Shown: positions 8,945 to 18,486, counted from the stretch's first letter. The stretch: DNA of 64,000 nt from Pedobacter miscanthi (GCF_003315595.1 NZ_QNQU01000018.1:49359-113358); one strand, 5' to 3'. The notes: generated from the letters alone by a model not told the origin. Program-made: numbers and translations.

Positions 8945-11700
8945 TTGAACTTTAAATTAAATTTATAATAGCCTGAACCGATGGCCACCCTGGTTTTACC
9001 GTTTTCGATCCCTGTATCGGTAAATGATGCGTTATTTTCTTCTAAAAGCTCGCTTTTGGGATACGCCGGGAAATAAACCACAGCTTTAGTATTCACGGGG
9101 ACATTAACCTCTAAAATGAAATTTTTATCGTTTTTCTCCCATTTAGTAGAGATTTTTCCATAAGGAGAATTATAACTAACCTGAGCGGCAGTTAAATCGC
9201 CAACTACTTCTGGTTCAATTTTAATTTGGTTGAAAGCAACCGAATTTTCTGCCTGGCGGATGCCACCAATGCCACTGTACAGCCATTCCATTAAATGACC
9301 GAGCATAAAATGATTGTTGGAAACGGTTGGTAAAGCCGCCCACGATTCGGTTAATGCGGTAGCACCTTTGGCAATCTGCATACCATAACCCGGTACATCG
9401 GCGCGACTGTTCATATCGAAAATCACATCCGATTTTCCGGCATCTTCTAAAACACGTAATACATAACGATACCCGATATCACCAGCGGTTAAACTGTTTT
9501 TTCTGTCGCGGATATCTTTAACCAGATTGTCGATCACTGCTTTTTTATCTTGTTCTTCAACCAGGCCCATGTAAATCGCCATGGCATTTGCTGCCTGCGA
9601 ACCCGTTGCGTATTGTTTGGTTTTAACATCGAAAAACTTGTTATTAAATGCTTTTCTCACTTCAACGGCAAGTTTTGAATATGCCATGGCATCAGCTTTT
9701 TTACCTAAAAGTGTGGCCATTTTCTCCATTACCTTCAAATCGTAATAGTAGATGGCCGTTCCGGTAACGCCCATTGGCGTGAGTTGAGAGACACCAGGTG
9801 GTTTTGGTCCTAAATCATACCAGTCGCCCAAACCCTGAGGTAAAATATGGTTGTTTGCTTTTGTGCCCAAATAATTGATATAACGCTGCATCATCGGGTA
9901 ATAATCAACCATGGCCTGTTGATCTCCATACCATTGATAGAGGTACCATGGTAGCAAAATTCCACTACTGCCCCATTCAGGCGAATCGCGGAACATATCG
10001 CCACCCCATTCAAATTTTACGTATTCAGGGGCAATTTCCGGGATCAGTCCGTTGCTCAGCTGTGAGTTTTTCATATCCTCCAGTGCTTTTTTAAAAAGCG
10101 GCGCAGCATTGTAATTGTAACCTACAGAATTGCCCATCAGATGCAACTGCTCCAGCCAGCCCAGTTTTTCACGGTGCGGACAATCGGTAAAAACACTCAT
10201 CATGTTACTTTTTACCGACCAATCGATAAGATTGAAAGTTTTATTAAATAAACTGTTAGAAGACGAGAATTCGCCAACTTTTTCAGCAGCATTTCTAATA
10301 TGTAATGCTTTTAAATCCTCAATAACCGTTTTGGCTAAAGTATTTTCTTTTCCAGCCGGCACAGCGCCTTTAACCTGCAGATAGCGGAATCCTGTATAAA
10401 AGAATTTTGGCCGCCAGGTTTCTAAACCATCTCCTTTTAATATATAAGTAAAATAAGATGGACCACCCATATTTTTCTGGGTTACTGTGCCATCGGCTTT
10501 TAATAATTCTGCCGGTGTAATGCGGATAGTATCACCTTTTTTGCCACGTGCTTTTAATTCGATGATGGCTGAAGCATTCTGCCCCATATCATAAACCCAT
10601 TCATGATTACCAACTGCAGTGATGTTTTTTGCTGTAAAATGATCGAAAATTTTTATAGGTTCCTCTTTTTGTGCATTGAGTTTTGGTCCGTTAACCAATA
10701 CAGCAGATTTCCAGTTTTGATCATTAAAGCCTGATAAATCCCAGCCTTTTTGTTCCAGGTTGGCATTATAATCCTCTCCACCATAAATACCCGAGAAAGT
10801 GACTGGCGACAGAGCCGTTTTCCAGCTTTGATCGCTAATTACATTTGTTGAAGTTCCATCGGTATATTCTACCAAAACGCGACAGATCATTTTAGGATAG
10901 CCAAAAGCTACTTTCAACTTTCTATACCTCTCTTTAACTGGTGGCATGTAATAAAAACCATTACCAAGCATTACACCAATGGCATTTTCGCCCTTTTTAA
11001 GCTGTTTGGTAACGTTGTAGGTTACGTATAATGCCTCTTTATCGTATTTTGTCCAGCCGGGTGCTAAAAAATCATCCCCAACTTTTTCGCCATTTAAGCT
11101 CATTTCGTATTGGCCGAGGCCCGAGATAAAAGCCGTTGCCTTTGTTATGCTTTTGGTTATCACAAAATTTTTGCGGAACATAGGCAAAACATTGTTGGCG
11201 TTATATTTATCTTTTTTGCCATCAGTTGGCATCACATTTACATTCGAATCGGGCATTTTTTCATAAGCAATCCACTTTGCTTCTTTCCAATCGGCTGGGT
11301 TTAATAAACCCATTTGCCAGGTTGCGGCATTACTCCACTCTGATCCATTTCCATAATTATCCCAAATACGCAGCTTCCAGTAATAGGTTTTGGTAGGTAA
11401 AAGTTTAGCGCCTTTATAGGTTATCTGAATAGATTGGCCAGAATTTACCTTTTTGGTATCCCAAATTTCGCCAATGTTCTTTTTTAAGTTTGCAGTACTG
11501 CCAGAAACCAGGATTTGATATGCGGTTTGCATCACATTGTGTTGAGGTGACAGCAATTTCCAGCTCAGGTTAGGATTTACCATATCAATACCAATAGGAT
11601 TATTTCTGTAAGCACAAGTCAGATCAATAACCTTTATATCCTGCGCAAAAAGCGGAATGCTCAACAGATAAAGCCAAGAAAAAATCAGAAATCTGCTCAT
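8941..11700 (-). CDS. GH78 alpha-L-rhamnosidase, secreted
   Basis: A 919-residue alpha-L-rhamnosidase. It has a signal peptide (MSRFLIFSWLYLLSIPLFAQ), an N-terminal fibronectin-like region with the family opening CAYRNNPIGIDMVNPNLSWKL, beta-sandwich domains (GMLGNGFYY-type strand, then FFYTGFRYLQVKG), an (alpha/alpha)6 barrel with TDCPHREKLGWLEQLHLMGNS at about residue 506, and a C-terminal beta-sandwich. The usual motif is DCPQRDERLGW, so this copy keeps the acidic positions but varies around them. GH78 enzymes invert and release beta-L-rhamnose. It is the first gene of a six-gene operon running left. A TATATTTG promoter core and an inverted repeat lie in the 270-bp gap shared with the divergent iclR-type gene. 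The start is supported by a CTAACCAAA leader motif 6 bp upstream. Confidence 0.93.
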   Translation of the reverse strand: MSRFLIFSWLYLLSIPLFAQDIKVIDLTCAYRNNPIGIDMVNPNLSWKLLSPQHNVMQTAYQILVSGSTANLKKNIGEIWDTKKVNSGQSIQITYKGAKLLPTKTYYWKLRIWDNYGNGSEWSNAATWQMGLLNPADWKEAKWIAYEKMPDSNVNVMPTDGKKDKYNANNVLPMFRKNFVITKSITKATAFISGLGQYEMSLNGEKVGDDFLAPGWTKYDKEALYVTYNVTKQLKKGENAIGVMLGNGFYYMPPVKERYRKLKVAFGYPKMICRVLVEYTDGTSTNVISDQSWKTALSPVTFSGIYGGEDYNANLEQKGWDLSGFNDQNWKSAVLVNGPKLNAQKEEPIKIFDHFTAKNITAVGNHEWVYDMGQNASAIIELKARGKKGDTIRITPAELLKADGTVTQKNMGGPSYFTYILKGDGLETWRPKFFYTGFRYLQVKGAVPAGKENTLAKTVIEDLKALHIRNAAEKVGEFSSSNSLFNKTFNLIDWSVKSNMMSVFTDCPHREKLGWLEQLHLMGNSVGYNYNAAPLFKKALEDMKNSQLSNGLIPEIAPEYVKFEWGGDMFRDSPEWGSSGILLPWYLYQWYGDQQAMVDYYPMMQRYINYLGTKANNHILPQGLGDWYDLGPKPPGVSQLTPMGVTGTAIYYYDLKVMEKMATLLGKKADAMAYSKLAVEVRKAFNNKFFDVKTKQYATGSQAANAMAIYMGLVEEQDKKAVIDNLVKDIRDRKNSLTAGDIGYRYVLRVLEDAGKSDVIFDMNSRADVPGYGMQIAKGATALTESWAALPTVSNNHFMLGHLMEWLYSGIGGIRQAENSVAFNQIKIEPEVVGDLTAAQVSYNSPYGKISTKWEKNDKNFILEVNVPVNTKAVVYFPAYPKSELLEENNASFTDTGIENGKTRVAIGSGYYKFNLKFK

Positions 11701-11705
11701 TATCC

Positions 11706-11714
11706 TTTGGTTAG
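11706..11714 (-). promoter_or_regulatory. CTAACCAAA leader motif before the GH78 start
   Basis: The minus strand reads CTAACCAAAGGATA directly before the ATG at 11700. The same CTAACCAAA word precedes several other starts here (17002, 49812, 51435, a near match at 55375). Its role (initiation enhancer or transcript start context) is not known. Confidence 0.4.
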
Positions 11715-11835
11715 CATTGCGAAATTTTTACGCAAAAGCAGTGGTTAAATTTTGGTTTATAAATGGTTAATTGATACCTTAATCTTATTAAAAATCGATT
11801 CTAAGAGCGATTTGATTAATAAAGTAGTGTCAATT

Positions 11836-11843
11836 CAAATATA
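11836..11843 (-). promoter_or_regulatory. Candidate promoter -7 box for the GH78 operon
   Basis: The minus strand reads TATATTTG, a perfect match to the Bacteroidota -7 consensus TAnnTTTG. A TTTTC run about 20 bp upstream is a weak -33 candidate. It would give a leader of about 130 nt to the ATG at 11700. Confidence 0.4.
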
Positions 11844-11857
11844 AATGTTTTTTTTAA

Positions 11858-11871
11858 ATATGAAAACATAT
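11858..11871. promoter_or_regulatory. Inverted repeat, candidate IclR-type operator
   Basis: ATATG-AAAA-CATAT is a perfect 5-bp inverted repeat in the gap between the divergent rhamnosidase operon and the iclR-type gene. It sits where the -33 element of the operon promoter would lie. This position suits repression by the adjacent regulator, which is inference. Confidence 0.4.
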
Positions 11872-11923
11872 ATTCGTATTTAAATTACAAAATCTTCCCA
11901 TCGTTAAATAGGAAAGCATTTTG

Positions 11924-11931
11924 TATGTTTG
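11924..11931 (+). promoter_or_regulatory. Candidate -7 box for the IclR-type gene
   Basis: TATGTTTG matches TAnnTTTG exactly and lies about 40 bp before the ATG at 11971. No convincing TTG -33 element was seen. Confidence 0.4.
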
Positions 11932-11970
11932 AAATTGTAAAAATTACGCTACAGCCAAATTTAAACCTGT

Positions 11971-12744
11971 ATGAACGAAAAGGAATCAAAGTACCAGGCC
12001 CCTGCTTTAGATAAGGGACTTGATATACTGGAATATTTATCTGCACAATCTATCCCGCTTTCGCAAACTGAAATTGCAGTCGGCATTGAGAAAACACCGA
12101 ACGAAATTTACCGGATGTTAATGAGTTTGGAGAGCCGCGGTTATATCCTCCGCGATGAGGTTTCGGGGAAATACAGGCTTTCGTTAAAACTATTTTACCT
12201 TTCGCACAGGCATTCGCCAATTGATGAACTGCGTAAAGCGGCACAGTTTCCACTGGAAGAACTGGCCAATACCATTCGCCAGTCGTGCCACTTGAGTATT
12301 TTGTATATGAACCAGGTGATGGTTATTATTCATGCGAAAAGTCCGGGGCCAATTGCACTTTCTATCGAAGAAGGAAACTTATTTCCATTACCGCTAACTG
12401 CGTCAGGGAAGGTTTTACTGGCTTATATGCCAGAAGTGGAACGTAATACTACTTTGAAAAACAACGCGATTTATAAGAAATACCACAAAACGCAGCAGGA
12501 AGATTTTTTAAGTTCATTGGAAGATATCCAGCAAACGGGTTCATATTTTAAAAACAGCGACTCGGTTTCGGGTGTAACCGATCTTTCTGTACCTATCGGT
12601 ATTTCAGGAAATAACGGAATTATTGCCTGTTTAACCATTTCGATGTTAAATGCGATTAATGTAGATCAGGCAATCGAAAATGATGTGATACTGGCCGAGG
12701 CGCAGAAATGCGTGAAGAAGATTGAGCAAAGGATTGGGGTTTAG
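11971..12744 (+). CDS. IclR-family transcriptional regulator
   Basis: A 257-residue regulator. The N-terminal winged helix spans about residues 10-72 with LDILEYLSAQSIPLSQTEIA, then the recognition-helix region TPNEIYRMLMSLESRGYI, and the wing LRDEVSGKYRLS. The C-terminal effector domain (about 85-255) shows the family pattern SCHLSILYMNQVMVIIHAKS, PLTASGKVLLAY and SVSGVTDLSVPI. IclR regulators usually bind small acids or sugar-acid intermediates and often repress a divergent operon. Here the divergent operon is GH78, propeller, two GH2, solute-binding-like protein and CoA-transferase. The effector may therefore be a rhamnose- or uronate-derived acid, or the acid handled by the CoA-transferase. 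The inverted repeat at 11858-11871 is a candidate site. Downstream lies a repeat-filled convergent gap. Confidence 0.92.
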   Translation: MNEKESKYQAPALDKGLDILEYLSAQSIPLSQTEIAVGIEKTPNEIYRMLMSLESRGYILRDEVSGKYRLSLKLFYLSHRHSPIDELRKAAQFPLEELANTIRQSCHLSILYMNQVMVIIHAKSPGPIALSIEEGNLFPLPLTASGKVLLAYMPEVERNTTLKNNAIYKKYHKTQQEDFLSSLEDIQQTGSYFKNSDSVSGVTDLSVPIGISGNNGIIACLTISMLNAINVDQAIENDVILAEAQKCVKKIEQRIGV

Positions 12745-13116
12745 GCCGAACCCTCTGGAAGGGGATTTAACTTTCTAATTGATAAAACAGTAAAATGAAT
12801 TGCAAGCTGATTTGGGCGTTACCCAAGCTGCGCAAGGGTCGGGCTTTTCAGGGCTGCGCTTCGCTCCGGTACCGATAAAATATCGGTACTAAACCCTTAC
12901 AATCCCTAACGCGGATTTAACTTATTAAAGCGTCTTTATTTAAATCTCGCAGGTTTTAAAAACCTGCGAGGTTTAAATTAGAAAAAGTTTGCGCTCGTTT
13001 TCCAACGAGTGCGTCAATAACTAAACGATTTTATCGTTTGTAAACGATGAATTATTTAACGATCTATCTCGAGACAGATTTCTCGACTTCGCTGCGCTTC
13101 GCTCGAAATGACGATA
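12745..13116. repeat. Convergent gap filled with four stacked repeats
   Basis: No gene is seen between the IclR gene and the GH78-like gene. In order it holds: a GC-richer repeat at about 12812-12914 with CGGTACCGATAAAATATCGGTAC; an AACCTCGCAGG palindrome at 12941-12976; a repeat with ATCGTTTGTAAACGAT at about 12985-13062; and a CGAAATGACG repeat at 13063-13112. Two of these families recur at 52305-52590. Confidence 0.7.
12941..12976. repeat. Palindrome with AACCTGCGAGGTTT arms
   Basis: TCTCGCAGGTTTT and AAAACCTGCGAGG form a near-perfect hairpin. Copies occur at 34898-34931 and 52312-52345, with a half copy at 52788-52803. It may act as a bidirectional transcript end for the convergent genes, although it has no strong T tract. 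Confidence 0.65.
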
Positions 13117-15282
13117 TTAGTTGGTGTACCTTACCTCATAATCCCTGCCCTTTTCAATTGTTAGCTCAAAAAGCCCTTTCGAAATTTCTTTCACCTCGGC
13201 ATTTTTAATAACAGGCTTCGATTTACTTTTAAACCTTAATTTTCCAGTTCCTGTGGCAGAAGAAACTCTGATCTCTTTTTTGCTGCAATACACCGAAATA
13301 TCACCGTTTGCGGTTGGTACTTTTCCTTCCATCCAGGCTAAACCACCTAAATTAGGTTCAATGGTGTAAGTTTGGTAACCTGCTGTTACTGGCTGCACGC
13401 CCAGGTAATATTTCCCCAGTAAATATATCGGGCTGGCACCCCAGGCGTGGCAAAGGCTTTTACCAAATGGTCGGCCATACATTTCCAAGTGTTCTGTTCC
13501 TTTTTTATCCGGATTATATTCTTCCCAGAAAGATGTAGCACCCAGTTTTAACATACCACCCCAATAATTTTTCATTTCCTTTAACACATAAGGTTGTTCG
13601 CCCATGGCACATAGGGCCTCCAGTTCGTAAAAGCGCATGTAAGGCGTGGTGATTTTGGCTACTTTATCATTCAGCAGAACATTTTCTTTCACTGCTAACT
13701 TTTGCTCGGGACTGAAATAATCAAAGAAAATTCCGAACATATTGGCATATCGGGTTACGTTATCGGTTTGTTTGTCATCAATTCGGCTATGTACCAATGC
13801 CCTTTTTTGCTGATTCCAGTAAAGCTCAAATATTTTTGCTTTTAGTGCTTTTGCCTGCTGATCATATTGAGCTGCTCCGTTTGTATCGTTGGCTAATTTA
13901 GCACATAAAGCCATGGTTTCTAAACTTCTGGCGTATAATAACTGCTCGAAACTTACTTCACCATCCTTACTCAGTTTATCTGCCCAATCAATAAAAATCC
14001 AGTCACCCGGCATCCATTCTAATAGCCCGTTTTTGTTCTTTCTGCCATCGATATAAGTCATTAACGATTGCATACGGGGATAAATATCCTGCACAAATTT
14101 CTGGTCGCCGGTAAATTTGTAATAATCGTAAATACCTAAAAACCAATAAAAAGAATAATCCATAATGGTATTGATGTGAGCCGTTACCGGATCTTTTCCG
14201 CGTTGAGCCAATAAGGTTCTTTTCACCGTTGGTGCATCAAAAAACGAATAATAATTCATCAGGTAACTTTGATAGGCATCACCACTCCAAACCCATCTGT
14301 CACGCTTGATGCCATCGATAAAAAATTCGCGGGTATTTAAATGGAAAGTATATTTAGCTACATCATAAATTTTGTTCAATTCTGCATCAGATGATTTAAA
14401 ACTGCCGCGTTCGGTTACCGGGGCATACTCATATAACATGGAAACAGAATCAGCAGAAACACCGTTTCCGGGTTGAAAATTCACATATCTGAAAGCTTTT
14501 GAAAGCGGCATAATGGAATCTTTCTTCTGTTGCAGGTCAATGTCCAGATTGTCTAAGGTTTCGCATTTATCTATCGATAGTGCTTCTTCTTTCGATTCTC
14601 CATAGTAGATACTCAACCTCCCTTTTCCTTTTAAACCATGTACTTTAATAAAACCAAAGGTTTCTTTTCCGAAATCGGAAAGTAAGCCATTGTTTATTTT
14701 TTCTGTTTTAACTGCGGATTGTGCGATAACCGGTAATTTAAATTGTGATGGTAACTGGTTTGGATCGTTCAGGTTCCATGATCCGGCTGAAACAAATGTA
14801 GTTCCTGATTTATCGGATGTCTTTCCACTGGCATCAATCCATTCTTTATCTTCAAATGTGCTCAGCCAGGTTTCGTCTGAAACTATGGTTTTACCCTGTA
14901 CAAAAATCGAGGGAACATGGGCCTGGTTATACACTTTTAAGCTTAATTTATGCTTCCCGGCAGGAATTTGGATGCTTTTCGGAAAACCGGAAATGGCCTG
15001 ACCATCAATTTTTACATTATAGGTACCTTCTACAAAAAGTTTAACTTCTTCAGGTTGCGAAAGGTTAAATTCTTTATGAAAATCGACCAGCACATAATGA
15101 CTGTCCATTTTCCAGAATACCGGAAAAAAGGAACCTCTTTCGGTTCTGCGGTTTTGCATTACATTGCTCATGTAGATGTCGAAATCGCCGGGATACCAGA
15201 TCCATGAGGCTTTTTGGGCAGAGAGCTGGACTACTGAGCCACTGAAGATGAGGAGGAGGATTATCTTTTTTAAGGTTTTCAT
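13117..15282 (-). CDS. GH78-like alpha-L-rhamnosidase, short form
   Basis: I place the start at ATG 15282 (MKTLKKIILLLIFSGSVV), which gives a clean signal peptide of about 22 residues; an in-frame GTG at 15303 is less likely. The mature protein has a short N-terminal beta-sandwich (WIWYPGDFDIYMSN, VKLFVEGTYNVKIDGQ), an (alpha/alpha)6 barrel with FFIDGIKRDRWVWSGD near residue 322 where GH78 enzymes carry DCPQRDER, and a C-terminal beta-sandwich. At about 721 residues it is smaller than the other two GH78 proteins here because N-terminal domains are missing. It follows the symporter gene by about 130 bp, across an intergenic inverted repeat. A rhamnosidase acting on short products is the best guess. 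Confidence 0.85.
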   Translation of the reverse strand: MKTLKKIILLLIFSGSVVQLSAQKASWIWYPGDFDIYMSNVMQNRRTERGSFFPVFWKMDSHYVLVDFHKEFNLSQPEEVKLFVEGTYNVKIDGQAISGFPKSIQIPAGKHKLSLKVYNQAHVPSIFVQGKTIVSDETWLSTFEDKEWIDASGKTSDKSGTTFVSAGSWNLNDPNQLPSQFKLPVIAQSAVKTEKINNGLLSDFGKETFGFIKVHGLKGKGRLSIYYGESKEEALSIDKCETLDNLDIDLQQKKDSIMPLSKAFRYVNFQPGNGVSADSVSMLYEYAPVTERGSFKSSDAELNKIYDVAKYTFHLNTREFFIDGIKRDRWVWSGDAYQSYLMNYYSFFDAPTVKRTLLAQRGKDPVTAHINTIMDYSFYWFLGIYDYYKFTGDQKFVQDIYPRMQSLMTYIDGRKNKNGLLEWMPGDWIFIDWADKLSKDGEVSFEQLLYARSLETMALCAKLANDTNGAAQYDQQAKALKAKIFELYWNQQKRALVHSRIDDKQTDNVTRYANMFGIFFDYFSPEQKLAVKENVLLNDKVAKITTPYMRFYELEALCAMGEQPYVLKEMKNYWGGMLKLGATSFWEEYNPDKKGTEHLEMYGRPFGKSLCHAWGASPIYLLGKYYLGVQPVTAGYQTYTIEPNLGGLAWMEGKVPTANGDISVYCSKKEIRVSSATGTGKLRFKSKSKPVIKNAEVKEISKGLFELTIEKGRDYEVRYTN

Positions 15283-15340
15283 ATATAGTTGATTTTTAGC
15301 CACAAATGGGCATAAATTTTATATTGTTTTTTTGTTCTTA

Positions 15341-15404
15341 ACCACTGATGGACACAGATAAACACAGATTTTTATATCTGTGTGCATCCTTTTCATCTGT
15401 GGTT
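15341..15404. repeat. Inverted repeat of the AACACAGATTTTT type
   Basis: AACCACTGATGGACACAGAT and ATCTGTGTGCAT...ATCTGTGGTT form a long imperfect hairpin between the symporter and the GH78-like gene. Related half copies lie near 17044-17079, 24715-24755 and 28340-28460. Confidence 0.55.
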
Positions 15405-15412
15405 CATTATTT

Positions 15413-17002
15413 TTAATGTCCATTAAAGAAGAGGTATAGTGCAATCATCACGATGGTCAATGCGGCCCATGAAATCCATACCGCTTTGGCTGGTTTTTCA
15501 ATATTGGCCTGGTGTTCTTCATTCACGGTATAGATGCTTGGCGATCGATCTAGCAGGGAAATTAAAATGGCAATCAGCAAAAGTCCTGCAAAAATGAAAA
15601 AGGAAAGCATTAAATAATGCGGCCAGAAATGATATTGATCTGAAGGTAAAATCCAGAGATAAGTTACACCAACACCCAAACTTAAAATAGAACCAACGGA
15701 AAGTGTAAAATTGACTGCTTTTCGGGTGGTTCGCTTCCAGAAAACGGTTAATAAAAATACTACCGATAATGGCGGCGCAATAAAGCCCAAAACGGATTGA
15801 AAAACATCAAATAAATTGAGCCCTTTAATATTATCAATCGCTAATACCACAATAACGGCAAAAATGCAGCCGGCTACCACGGCCCACCTGCCAATACGGA
15901 TAATCTGCTTATTACTGGCCTGTGGATTGATTTTCTTTACATAAATATCCATCGTGAAAACGGTACTCAGGGAGTTTAAAGATGATCCGATGGTACCTAC
16001 CAGAACGGCAATCAATACCACGATTACCAAACCATTCATTCCCGGAGGAAAAAGGTTGGTTACCATCGTCATATATGCTTCGTTTGGATCTTTTAAACCA
16101 GGGAATAATACGTAACAAAGGATTCCTGTTCCGATAAATAAAGGCAGGGAGAGGATTTTTAACCAGCCGATAAAACTCACACCCAGTTGCCCCTGTTTTA
16201 AGTTTTTGGCACCCAAAACAGATTGCACCATCGATTGATCGGTACAGAAAAAGGCAACAGCAGCAACCGGATAACCTAATAAAATGGCATACCATGGATA
16301 TTTGGGATCGCTGGCCGGCTGGATTAAATTCCAGAAATGATGAGGTGTTTTTAAATAAAGTGCTGAAATGCCTCCAACTTTGTTCAAACCCAAAAGCATT
16401 AAGGAAAGCGAAACAGCAATCAATAAAATCATCTGGAAAACATTCACTTTTGCAATGGCTTTTAAACCACCGAAAAAGGTAAATAAACCTGCAAATGCAA
16501 CCAAAACGGTTACAGATTGCCACATGGGGATGCCCAAAATCTGTCGGACTAAAAAGCCTCCGGCAAATAAGCCAAGTGATAACCAGGAGATTAAAATTTT
16601 AACCAGCGCATACCAGGCTAAAATGTTCTGTGTTGAATCGCCATACCGATTGCCCATAAATTCGGGCATGGTACTCACTTTTGCAGCGAGGTATTTTGGC
16701 GCGAAAACAATGGCCAGCAGGAATAAAAATATAAAGGCATACCAATCAAAATTGACGGCCACAATACCAGTGCTGTAACCGATACTTGCAAAAGCCAGTA
16801 ACATGGATGGGCCAACATTTGTACCCCACATATTAAAGCCGATGCTGCTCCAGTTCAATGATTTATTGGCCAGAAACAAGGTTTCATTCTCGTTCTTCTT
16901 TTTCGAAAAACTTGCCCGATACCCGATTATCATCAGAATAGTGAGGTATGCGATGACAATGATGTAATCTAAATTGGTTAAACGTTCTACAATGTTTCCC
17001 AT
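15413..17002 (-). CDS. Sodium:solute symporter (SSS family), sugar type
   Basis: A 529-residue integral membrane protein with about 14 hydrophobic segments. It starts with a short periplasm-facing tail and a first membrane helix (DYIIVIAYLTILMIIGY). Family features are the TM2 region NWSSIGFNMWGTNVGPSMLLAFASIGY, the conserved FFGGLKAIAKVNVFQ stretch, and GSSLNSLSTVFTMDIY in the region that binds sodium. It resembles SGLT-type importers for sugars. In this neighbourhood L-rhamnose, galacturonate or a short oligomer is likely; the ligand cannot be read from sequence. A CTAACCAAA motif lies at 17010-17018 before the ATG. It is downstream of the oxidoreductase gene, separated by a full palindromic repeat at 17127-17231. 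Confidence 0.92.
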   Translation of the reverse strand: MGNIVERLTNLDYIIVIAYLTILMIIGYRASFSKKKNENETLFLANKSLNWSSIGFNMWGTNVGPSMLLAFASIGYSTGIVAVNFDWYAFIFLFLLAIVFAPKYLAAKVSTMPEFMGNRYGDSTQNILAWYALVKILISWLSLGLFAGGFLVRQILGIPMWQSVTVLVAFAGLFTFFGGLKAIAKVNVFQMILLIAVSLSLMLLGLNKVGGISALYLKTPHHFWNLIQPASDPKYPWYAILLGYPVAAVAFFCTDQSMVQSVLGAKNLKQGQLGVSFIGWLKILSLPLFIGTGILCYVLFPGLKDPNEAYMTMVTNLFPPGMNGLVIVVLIAVLVGTIGSSLNSLSTVFTMDIYVKKINPQASNKQIIRIGRWAVVAGCIFAVIVVLAIDNIKGLNLFDVFQSVLGFIAPPLSVVFLLTVFWKRTTRKAVNFTLSVGSILSLGVGVTYLWILPSDQYHFWPHYLMLSFFIFAGLLLIAILISLLDRSPSIYTVNEEHQANIEKPAKAVWISWAALTIVMIALYLFFNGH

Positions 17003-17126
17003 TGGTTTATTTGGTTAGTTTTAGTCACAGGTTGTTTATTTTTTAGCCACAGATGAACACGGATAAACACAGATTTTTTAAGTTCAATAGCCATGGTTCG
17101 TGTCCGCCAAGAACTATAAGAACATT

Positions 17127-17231
17127 CGTCATTGCGAGGTACGAAGCAATCTTACTACTATGGGTGGGTATATATATTGTACACCCAGCGAGCGTTGTAA
17201 GATTACTTCGTCGTTCCTCCTCGCAATGACG
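17127..17231. repeat. Complete palindromic element of the GCAATGACG family
   Basis: It begins CGTCATTGCGAGGTACGAAG and ends TTCCTCCTCGCAATGACG, with the AAGCAATCTTAC and GTAAGATTACTT arms inside and a variable centre. At 105 bp this is one of the most intact copies in the window. Confidence 0.85.
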
Positions 17232-17255
17232 ACTTTTTTTGCTGCCTAATTTCTT

Positions 17256-18341
17256 TTACAGTCCTATCGATTCCCTTGTAATGTTATTTGCTTTTAAAAT
17301 GTCATCAATTTTTACAGGTAAACCTGTTTCTAAAGATTTATCCATAGCCTGCAGCAAGGCTACCGTCCCGATTCCTTCTTTTAAATCAGGGTAAGCAGTA
17401 AAATTGTTATTAATGCTATCAGCAAAGTATTCAAGATAGTTTTGATATTCTCCGGCGTGGTGACTTTGCCCTTCGAAACGGAAATAATGTTTTAAGGTAG
17501 CATCGCCCCAGGTAATGATCTTTTCTTCCCCTGTTTTAGTGGTAACGGAATAACGCAGTTCATGGTAATCGGCCTGGCTTGCGCCTTCTGTACCACGGAG
17601 GATACAGCTCATGCCACTGTCGCGGCTTGCGGGTTGTGTTGGCCCGGTATAAGCACCGCTTACCCTTGCAATCCGGCCATCTTTTGCCTTGAAAATGAAA
17701 TGCATGGTATCCTGATTTTTTAAACCGGCATTTAAGCCATTGCTGCTTAACATCCCGTAACCCATTACCTCTTCAATATCGGGCAAATACCAGCGGATAA
17801 AATCTGCGGGGTGACTTAAACCACCATATAACCATTTAAAAGATTGTTTTAGCGACCATCCTTTTTCTAAAAACCAGCGGTGATCGGCATGGTAATGACT
17901 TTCTATAGTAATCAGTTCGCCGATTAAACCAGCATCAAAATCTATTTTCTGGCGCATGGCAGGCTCGAAAAAACGTGAACTTTGTCCGACAAAAATTTTC
18001 TTTCTTGATTTTTTAGCAAGTTCTAAAAGTTCGTTTGCATGGGCCAGGTCGTCAATGAAAGGTTTGGTACATACCACATGTTTGCCATGTTCTAAAGCCA
18101 GTTTGATGTGTTCGAAATGTAAATGATCCGGCGTGTAAATCGCAATCATATCGATCTTATCACTGGTTAACATATCCTCGTAATTGGTTGTCCAGTTCTG
18201 AAAATCGAACTCTAAAGCCCGTTCTTCGCAAAGCTTTTTATTGGCGTCGCAAATCTGGATAAGTTTAAACTTTTTGCTGGCCAATGATGCAGAAATCGTA
18301 CTTCTGCCCTCTCCTAAACCTAAAATCCCTAATCTTAACAT
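17256..18341 (-). CDS. Gfo/Idh/MocA-family oxidoreductase
   Basis: A 361-residue NAD(P)-dependent oxidoreductase. The N-terminal Rossmann fold begins MLRLGILGLGEGRS, followed by the Asp in QICDANKKLCEE and the IAIYTPDHLHFEHIKLALEHG strand-helix. The usual EKP catalytic motif is CTKPF here, keeping the Lys but replacing the Glu. The C-terminal alpha/beta domain holds LYGGLSHPADFIRWYLPDIE, where the His and Asp line up with the family active site. Such enzymes oxidize or epimerize sugars and sugar derivatives. There is no signal peptide, so it is cytoplasmic. It lies between the symporter and the mutarotase-fusion gene, separated from both by palindromic repeats. The substrate is unknown; a deoxysugar or uronic-acid derivative is plausible. 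Confidence 0.88.
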   Translation of the reverse strand: MLRLGILGLGEGRSTISASLASKKFKLIQICDANKKLCEERALEFDFQNWTTNYEDMLTSDKIDMIAIYTPDHLHFEHIKLALEHGKHVVCTKPFIDDLAHANELLELAKKSRKKIFVGQSSRFFEPAMRQKIDFDAGLIGELITIESHYHADHRWFLEKGWSLKQSFKWLYGGLSHPADFIRWYLPDIEEVMGYGMLSSNGLNAGLKNQDTMHFIFKAKDGRIARVSGAYTGPTQPASRDSGMSCILRGTEGASQADYHELRYSVTTKTGEEKIITWGDATLKHYFRFEGQSHHAGEYQNYLEYFADSINNNFTAYPDLKEGIGTVALLQAMDKSLETGLPVKIDDILKANNITRESIGL

Positions 18342-18379
18342 GTTATTATTTTTATAAGCGTTTATTTACTTTTCTTTCC

Positions 18380-18455
18380 CGTCACCCTGAACTTGTTTCA
18401 GCATCTTCCATGCTATACCTCTCCTATAAGACCCTGAAACAAGTTCAGGGTGACG
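18380..18455. repeat. Palindrome with CCTGAACTTGTTTCAG arms
   Basis: The arms CGTCACCCTGAACTTGTTTC and GAAACAAGTTCAGGGTGACG are perfect inverted repeats around a 30-bp centre. Relatives lie at 36031-36103, 40737-40802 and 63626-63691. Read in one frame this family encodes MLKQVQHDE, seen upstream of the GH28 gene. Confidence 0.85.
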
Positions 18456-18486
18456 ACTCGGTAAGAGCAATAGCGACTTTACTTTT

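Noticed and set aside
12760..12775. CCCTCTGGAAGGGG hairpin after the IclR gene
   Set aside because: The stem is four bp with a short T run, too weak to call a terminator.
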